Shown here in pieces: positions 47,052 through 50,071 of a stretch of DNA of 50,071 bases. A program made the translations under genes and the position numbers. Position 1 is the first letter of the stretch; each line of letters starts with the position of its first letter. This DNA is from JBBQER01 sp052148155 (lineage in GTDB: Bacteria; Actinomycetota; Acidimicrobiia; IMCC26256; PALSA-610), in contig JBKQIY010000105.1 of assembly GCA_052148155.1 (NCBI GenBank), positions 1 through 50,071 of the forward strand, read 5' to 3'. A model generated the notes under the pieces. The model ran no database searches. It saw nothing but the letters and a program-made list of their open reading frames with translations, and was not told where the DNA came from.

Positions 47052-48088
47052 CCAGCACGATCACGCCAGAGGCAACGCGCCAGACGATCCTTGAGGTCAC
47101 CGACCTCGTCAAGGAGTTTCCGATCGGGGGCCGTTACCTGCGTGCGTCCACAAGGTCGGTCAAGGCGGTGTCGGGTGTCAACTTCTCGGTCGCGGCAGGT
47201 GAAACCCTCGGACTGGTGGGGGAGTCCGGTTGCGGGAAGACGACAACCGGGCGCCTGATTCTTCGTCTGCTCGAGCCGACCGCAGGATCGGTGCGGCTGC
47301 GCGGCGTCGAAGTCTTCGAACAGAAACGCTCGGACATGCGCGCACTTCGAGCGAAAATGCAGATCGTTTTCCAGGATCCATACGCGTCGCTCGACCCGCG
47401 CATGTCGGTCTCCTCGATCATCTCCGAGCCATTACGTGTGCATAGACTCCACCGAGGCCACGAACGCGAGCGAGTGCGCGAGTTGATGGCGACGGTCGGT
47501 CTCAACCCCGAGCACGTCAACCGGCTGCCACACGAGTTCTCCGGTGGTCAGCGGCAACGCATCGGCATCGCGCGGGCGCTTGCCCTAAATCCAGAACTGC
47601 TGGTGCTCGACGAGCCGGTCTCGGCCCTCGACGTGTCGATCCAAGCCGGCATCGTCAACCTACTCGAGGATCTTCAAGACGATCTTGGTCTCTCGTATCT
47701 GTTCATCGCGCACGACTTGTCGGTCGTTCGTCACATCTCCGATCAGGTTGCGGTGATGTACCTCGGCAAGATCGTCGAGATCGGACCAGCCGACGACGTA
47801 TACGACAACGCGCAACATCCGTACACCCAAGCGCTTCTCTCCGCAGTTCCGGTGCCCGATCCGATCAAGGAGCGCTCCCGAAAGCGCATCTTGTTGCAAG
47901 GTGACGTGCCAAACCCCGTCGCTCCTCCCAGCGGATGCCGGTTCCGCACGCGCTGCTGGAAAGCGCAGCCGCAATGCGCAACGGAGGAGCCCGCGCTGAT
48001 CGATCGCGGAGCCGGGCACATGGTGTCGTGCCACTTTCCCGAAACCGTACCGGTGATCTCGTCGTTCACTGACCCACCGCGCGGGTGA
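47048..48088 (+). CDS. ABC transporter ATP-binding protein, OppF type
   Basis: 346 residues. Walker A VGESGCGKTT, Q-loop FQDPYASLDP, signature FSGGQRQR, Walker B LVLDEPVSALD, H-loop FIAHDLS. C-terminal GCRFRTRCWKAQPQC. Second nucleotide-binding subunit. CAGGAA lies 6 nt before the ATG, inside the previous gene. Last gene of the operon. Confidence 0.94.
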   Translation: MTSTITPEATRQTILEVTDLVKEFPIGGRYLRASTRSVKAVSGVNFSVAAGETLGLVGESGCGKTTTGRLILRLLEPTAGSVRLRGVEVFEQKRSDMRALRAKMQIVFQDPYASLDPRMSVSSIISEPLRVHRLHRGHERERVRELMATVGLNPEHVNRLPHEFSGGQRQRIGIARALALNPELLVLDEPVSALDVSIQAGIVNLLEDLQDDLGLSYLFIAHDLSVVRHISDQVAVMYLGKIVEIGPADDVYDNAQHPYTQALLSAVPVPDPIKERSRKRILLQGDVPNPVAPPSGCRFRTRCWKAQPQCATEEPALIDRGAGHMVSCHFPETVPVISSFTDPPRG

Positions 48089-48111
48089 GCCGTTGAACCG
48101 GCGAGTCTGGC

Positions 48112-48117
48112 TACACT
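48112..48117 (+). promoter_or_regulatory. -10 box TACACT for tRNA-Leu
   Basis: TACACT lies 23 nt before the mature tRNA 5' end. TTGAAC at 48093-48098 resembles a -35, but the 13-bp spacing is short. Confidence 0.4.
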
Positions 48118-48140
48118 CGCGCGCTGCCCGATGGGGCTAC

Positions 48141-48224
48141 GTCGGAGTGGCGGAATAGGCAGACGCGCTAGGTTGAGGGCCTAGTGTCCGAAAGGACGTA
48201 GGGGTTCAAGTCCCCTCTCCGACA
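48141..48224 (+). tRNA. tRNA-Leu (anticodon GAG)
   Basis: Acceptor GTCGGAG pairs with CTCCGAC. D-arm region has GGCGGAATAGGCAGACGC. Anticodon stem CTAGG/CCTAG closes loop TTGAGGG (GAG). The long variable arm GTGTCCGAAAGGACGT is typical of class II tRNA-Leu. T-arm AGGGG TTCAAGT CCCCT, discriminator A, then CC; the full CCA is not encoded. The integrase 91 bp downstream makes the 3' half the probable attachment site. Confidence 0.97.
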
Positions 48225-48249
48225 CCGGGTCTGACCAGGGAAAATAGCT

Positions 48250-48293
48250 CAGGTAAGCACTGCGCCGAGTCGGCCACCAAGCCCGATTACCTA
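48250..48293. repeat. Inverted repeat between tRNA-Leu and integrase
   Basis: CAGGTAA (48250-48256) and TTACCTA (48287-48293) are facing arms separated by 30 bp, just upstream of the integrase promoter. They could be Xis or integrase arm-type sites. Short arms, so chance is possible. Confidence 0.3.
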
Positions 48294-48302
48294 AGTTCCC
48301 CC

Positions 48303-48308
48303 TAAGAT
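48303..48308 (+). promoter_or_regulatory. -10 box TAAGAT, leaderless start of integrase
   Basis: TAAGAT ends 7 nt before the integrase ATG. No ribosome binding site is present. Confidence 0.5.
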
Positions 48309-48315
48309 CCCGTGC

Positions 48316-49485
48316 ATGGCGGTCACGACGAGGGACAAGCACGGCACGCTGACCAAGCGGCGGAAGGCCGAGGGGCCTCAGCTCGACCGTCGGAGCGCCC
48401 GCTACTACGCGATCGTGGCCGGTACTTGGAGCCGCGGTTTCCCAACGCGGCGAGAGGCCGAGTCGGCCGAGCGGGAGATGCAGTCACGCTCGGCGTCGGG
48501 AGTGAATCTCGCCGCGGGCTCAATGACCGTTGCCGAGTTTCTGCGTTCCGTGTGGCTAGCCGCGCACGTCGCCAAGGTTCAACGAGGCCAGCTGAAGGCG
48601 GGCAGCGCAGCGCACTACACGCTCATGGCCGAAAAGTACGTGATTCCCACGCTTGGTGACAAACGGCTGCGTGACCTCCAGCCGGCACATCTGCGAGAGC
48701 TGTACGCGAATCTCGGGACTCGGCTCGCACCAAAGTCGGTTCGCAACGTCCACGTAGCGCTCTCGAACGCGCTCTCGCTCGCGGTGAGCGACGGCTATAT
48801 CGCACGCAATGTCGCCAAAGCCCGCGAGGTCGCGCCGACCGCGCGTTCGCGTGAGATGCAGGTGTGGACACCCGAGCAGATTTGCGCGTTTCTTAAGTTG
48901 GTCGTCGATGACCGGCTCTACGCGCTCTGGCGACTCGCCGCGACGACCGGAATGCGTCGGGGCGAGATGATGGGACTTCACTGGGCAGCAGTTGATATCG
49001 ACCGAGCTCGACTGCGCGTCGACGGCGCACTCATCGTTACTCCGGCGCGCGAGTTGATCTTCGAGACCCCGAAGACCGAGCGGTCCCGTCGTACCGTCGA
49101 TCTCGATGCGGTGACGGTTGAGGCGCTTCGTGCGCATCGGAAGCGTCAGGCGGCTGAACGGCTCGCATCGCTCGGTGCGTGGCCGGCGGACGGTCCCGAG
49201 GCGGGACTCGTGTTCACCGACGAAGTCGGACGCCCGATACACCCGGCGTGGGTGACCCGACGGTTCATCGCGCTGGCGGAGAGCGCGGGACTGCCCCGTA
49301 TTCGTCTCCACGATTTGCGTCACAGCGTTGCGACGCTGTTGCTGCGCGCAGGCACGCCTGTGCACGTCGTCTCGCAGCGTCTCGGGCACGCGACATCGAG
49401 CATCACGCTGGATGTGTACGCGCATGCGCTCGACGATCAGCGCAGCGGCGCGGCCGACGCGATTGCCGCCGCTATCGACGGCTAG
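48316..49485 (+). CDS. int: Site-specific tyrosine recombinase (integrase)
   Basis: 389 residues. N-terminal arm-binding segment with RYYAIVAGTWSRGF, core-binding SAM-like domain (about 70-165), catalytic domain (about 180-380). All active-site residues are visible: Arg214 in TGMRRGE, Lys253 in TPKTERSRR, His332 and Arg335 in LHDLRH, His358 in RLGHAT, Tyr368 in LDVYAH. Intact, so potentially functional. Directly downstream of tRNA-Leu(GAG), reading into the element. Its stop overlaps the stop of the convergent HTH gene (CTAG). Confidence 0.95.
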   Translation: MAVTTRDKHGTLTKRRKAEGPQLDRRSARYYAIVAGTWSRGFPTRREAESAEREMQSRSASGVNLAAGSMTVAEFLRSVWLAAHVAKVQRGQLKAGSAAHYTLMAEKYVIPTLGDKRLRDLQPAHLRELYANLGTRLAPKSVRNVHVALSNALSLAVSDGYIARNVAKAREVAPTARSREMQVWTPEQICAFLKLVVDDRLYALWRLAATTGMRRGEMMGLHWAAVDIDRARLRVDGALIVTPARELIFETPKTERSRRTVDLDAVTVEALRAHRKRQAAERLASLGAWPADGPEAGLVFTDEVGRPIHPAWVTRRFIALAESAGLPRIRLHDLRHSVATLLLRAGTPVHVVSQRLGHATSSITLDVYAHALDDQRSGAADAIAAAIDG

Positions 49486-49790
49486 GAAGCAATCGACCGC
49501 GCTGTCTCCAGGAGACGTCGGAGAGCAGCGACGGGAACCACAAGGCGCCGCCGCGAGATCACGACGACCGGCAGCCCCTCGGTGCCGTCCGTCTCGAGCC
49601 ACCGGTGCGCCGCACGGTAGGCAGATGCCCGCGAGATGCCGAGGATCGCTCCCGCCTTCTCGACAGTCAGAACCCGTTCGACGATCTCGGACAACGGGCC
49701 TGGATCGGTTGTCGCCGTCGCTGTGTCCGCGCGAGTGGTCGCCGTTCCTACATCTGAAATTGTGGCCACAACTAGGGATAGCGCGCTCAA
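49482..49790 (-). CDS. Excisionase-like helix-turn-helix protein
   Basis: 102 residues. A Thr/Ala-rich N-terminus of about 35 residues of unclear relevance precedes a MerR/excisionase-type domain: VLTVEKAGAILGISRASAYR is the helix-turn-helix, then a wing VVVISRRRLVVPVAALRRLL. This is the usual architecture of AlpA/Xis-like DNA-binding proteins beside actinobacterial integrases. It likely controls excision direction or regulates the element. The real start may be internal. Convergent with int is unusual; most are upstream and co-directional. Confidence 0.75.
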   Translation of the reverse strand: MSALSLVVATISDVGTATTRADTATATTDPGPLSEIVERVLTVEKAGAILGISRASAYRAAHRWLETDGTEGLPVVVISRRRLVVPVAALRRLLETARSIAS

Positions 49791-49997
49791 CCCCTCGCGC
49801 GCGACACGACCCGAGAGAAAATCTCACGCCAATGCATCGGCGATGCCCGACACGGGTCAGTCTTCTGCGTCAGCCGTCAGCGTTACGCGAGCCGTGACCC
49901 GACACCAGCGACGCGGTGGACCAAACGCGCGCACGTTGACCGTCACGCGTCAACCCCGAGCGGTGGCGCGGGTTCAGCGCTCTCTCCCGGGGAGTAC
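49791..49997. other. Non-coding interval in the element
   Basis: No credible ORF. It holds an inverted repeat GTTGAC (49935-49940) and GTCAAC (49949-49954) with an 8-bp centre, and leads into the 13-bp repeat array. The promoter of the minus-strand HTH gene should lie at its left. Confidence 0.4.
49935..49954. repeat. 20-bp interrupted palindrome near iteron-like array
   Basis: GTTGAC, 8 bp, GTCAAC. A size suited to a dimeric HTH protein, about 45 bp before the repeat array. Possibly an operator for the excisionase-like protein. Confidence 0.35.
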
Positions 49998-50071
49998 GCA
50001 AGGTCTGCACGCAAGGTCTGCACGCAAGGTCTGCACGCAAGGTCTGCACGCAAGGTCTGCACGCACGGTCT
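49998..50071. repeat. 13-bp direct repeat array (iteron-like), truncated by window end
   Basis: Five exact head-to-tail copies of GCAAGGTCTGCAC at 49998-50062 and the first 9 bases of a sixth with one change (GCACGGTCT). The unit length is not a multiple of three in effect over the array and there is no ORF, so it is not protein repeat coding. Identical 13-bp units are typical of protein-binding arrays such as integrase arm sites or replication iterons, or of a slippage minisatellite. The full copy number lies outside the window. Confidence 0.85.

Noticed and set aside
49998..50071. 13-bp repeats considered as a CRISPR array
   Set aside because: Units are directly abutting with no spacers and are too short.

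Overview
This is about 50 kb of high-GC chromosome from an actinobacterium. The evidence is strong GC bias in third codon positions, many GTG and TTG starts, a PdtaR-type ANTAR regulator next to polA, and the order polA / rpsA / coaE / uvrB / uvrA / uvrC / rapZ / yvcK / gap / pgk / tpiA / secG. Gene style and order fit the class Acidimicrobiia, but that placement is inference from memory and not a computed result. Many genes have no Shine-Dalgarno sequence. Instead a TANNNT hexamer sits 5-9 nt before the start codon, which points to widespread leaderless transcription.

Layout. 1-3500 is a sparse accessory stretch. It holds a tRNA-like 3' remnant, a perfect 21-bp palindrome, a secreted collagen-like protein, a 33-residue membrane peptide, a two-helix membrane protein and a membrane-anchored transglycosylase-like protein. 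3501-7478 (minus strand) is an operon of an acyl-CoA dehydrogenase and two polytopic GT-C-type glycosyltransferase-like proteins. 7574-13900 carries a coiled-coil protein, the ANTAR regulator PdtaR, polA and rpsA, with a GT-C-like protein in the opposite direction. 14157-24056 is a Tad/Flp pilus locus (cpaB, tadZ, tadA, tadB, tadC, a membrane protein and, convergently, the Flp pilin) with an adjacent NarL-type response regulator and a GAF histidine kinase. 24205-38149 holds coaE, the three nucleotide excision repair genes uvrB, uvrA and uvrC, three more GT-C-like proteins, a methyltransferase, nadA and rapZ. 38139-42350 has yvcK, then directly gap, pgk, tpiA and secG; whiA, usually found between yvcK and gap, is absent. 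42399-48088 is a complete oligopeptide-type ABC importer operon.

48141 to the right edge is the start of an integrated element. It comprises tRNA-Leu(GAG), a tyrosine integrase 91 bp downstream, a convergent excisionase-like HTH protein and a 13-bp direct-repeat array that runs off the window.

How the parts fit: the core is DNA repair and replication, translation, central glycolysis and envelope building. The GT-C-like proteins, Tad pilus, collagen-like protein and transglycosylase point to a heavily modified cell surface. The least explained parts are the left accessory stretch, the right-end element with its iteron-like repeats, and possible small ORFs ahead of cpaB and at 1956.
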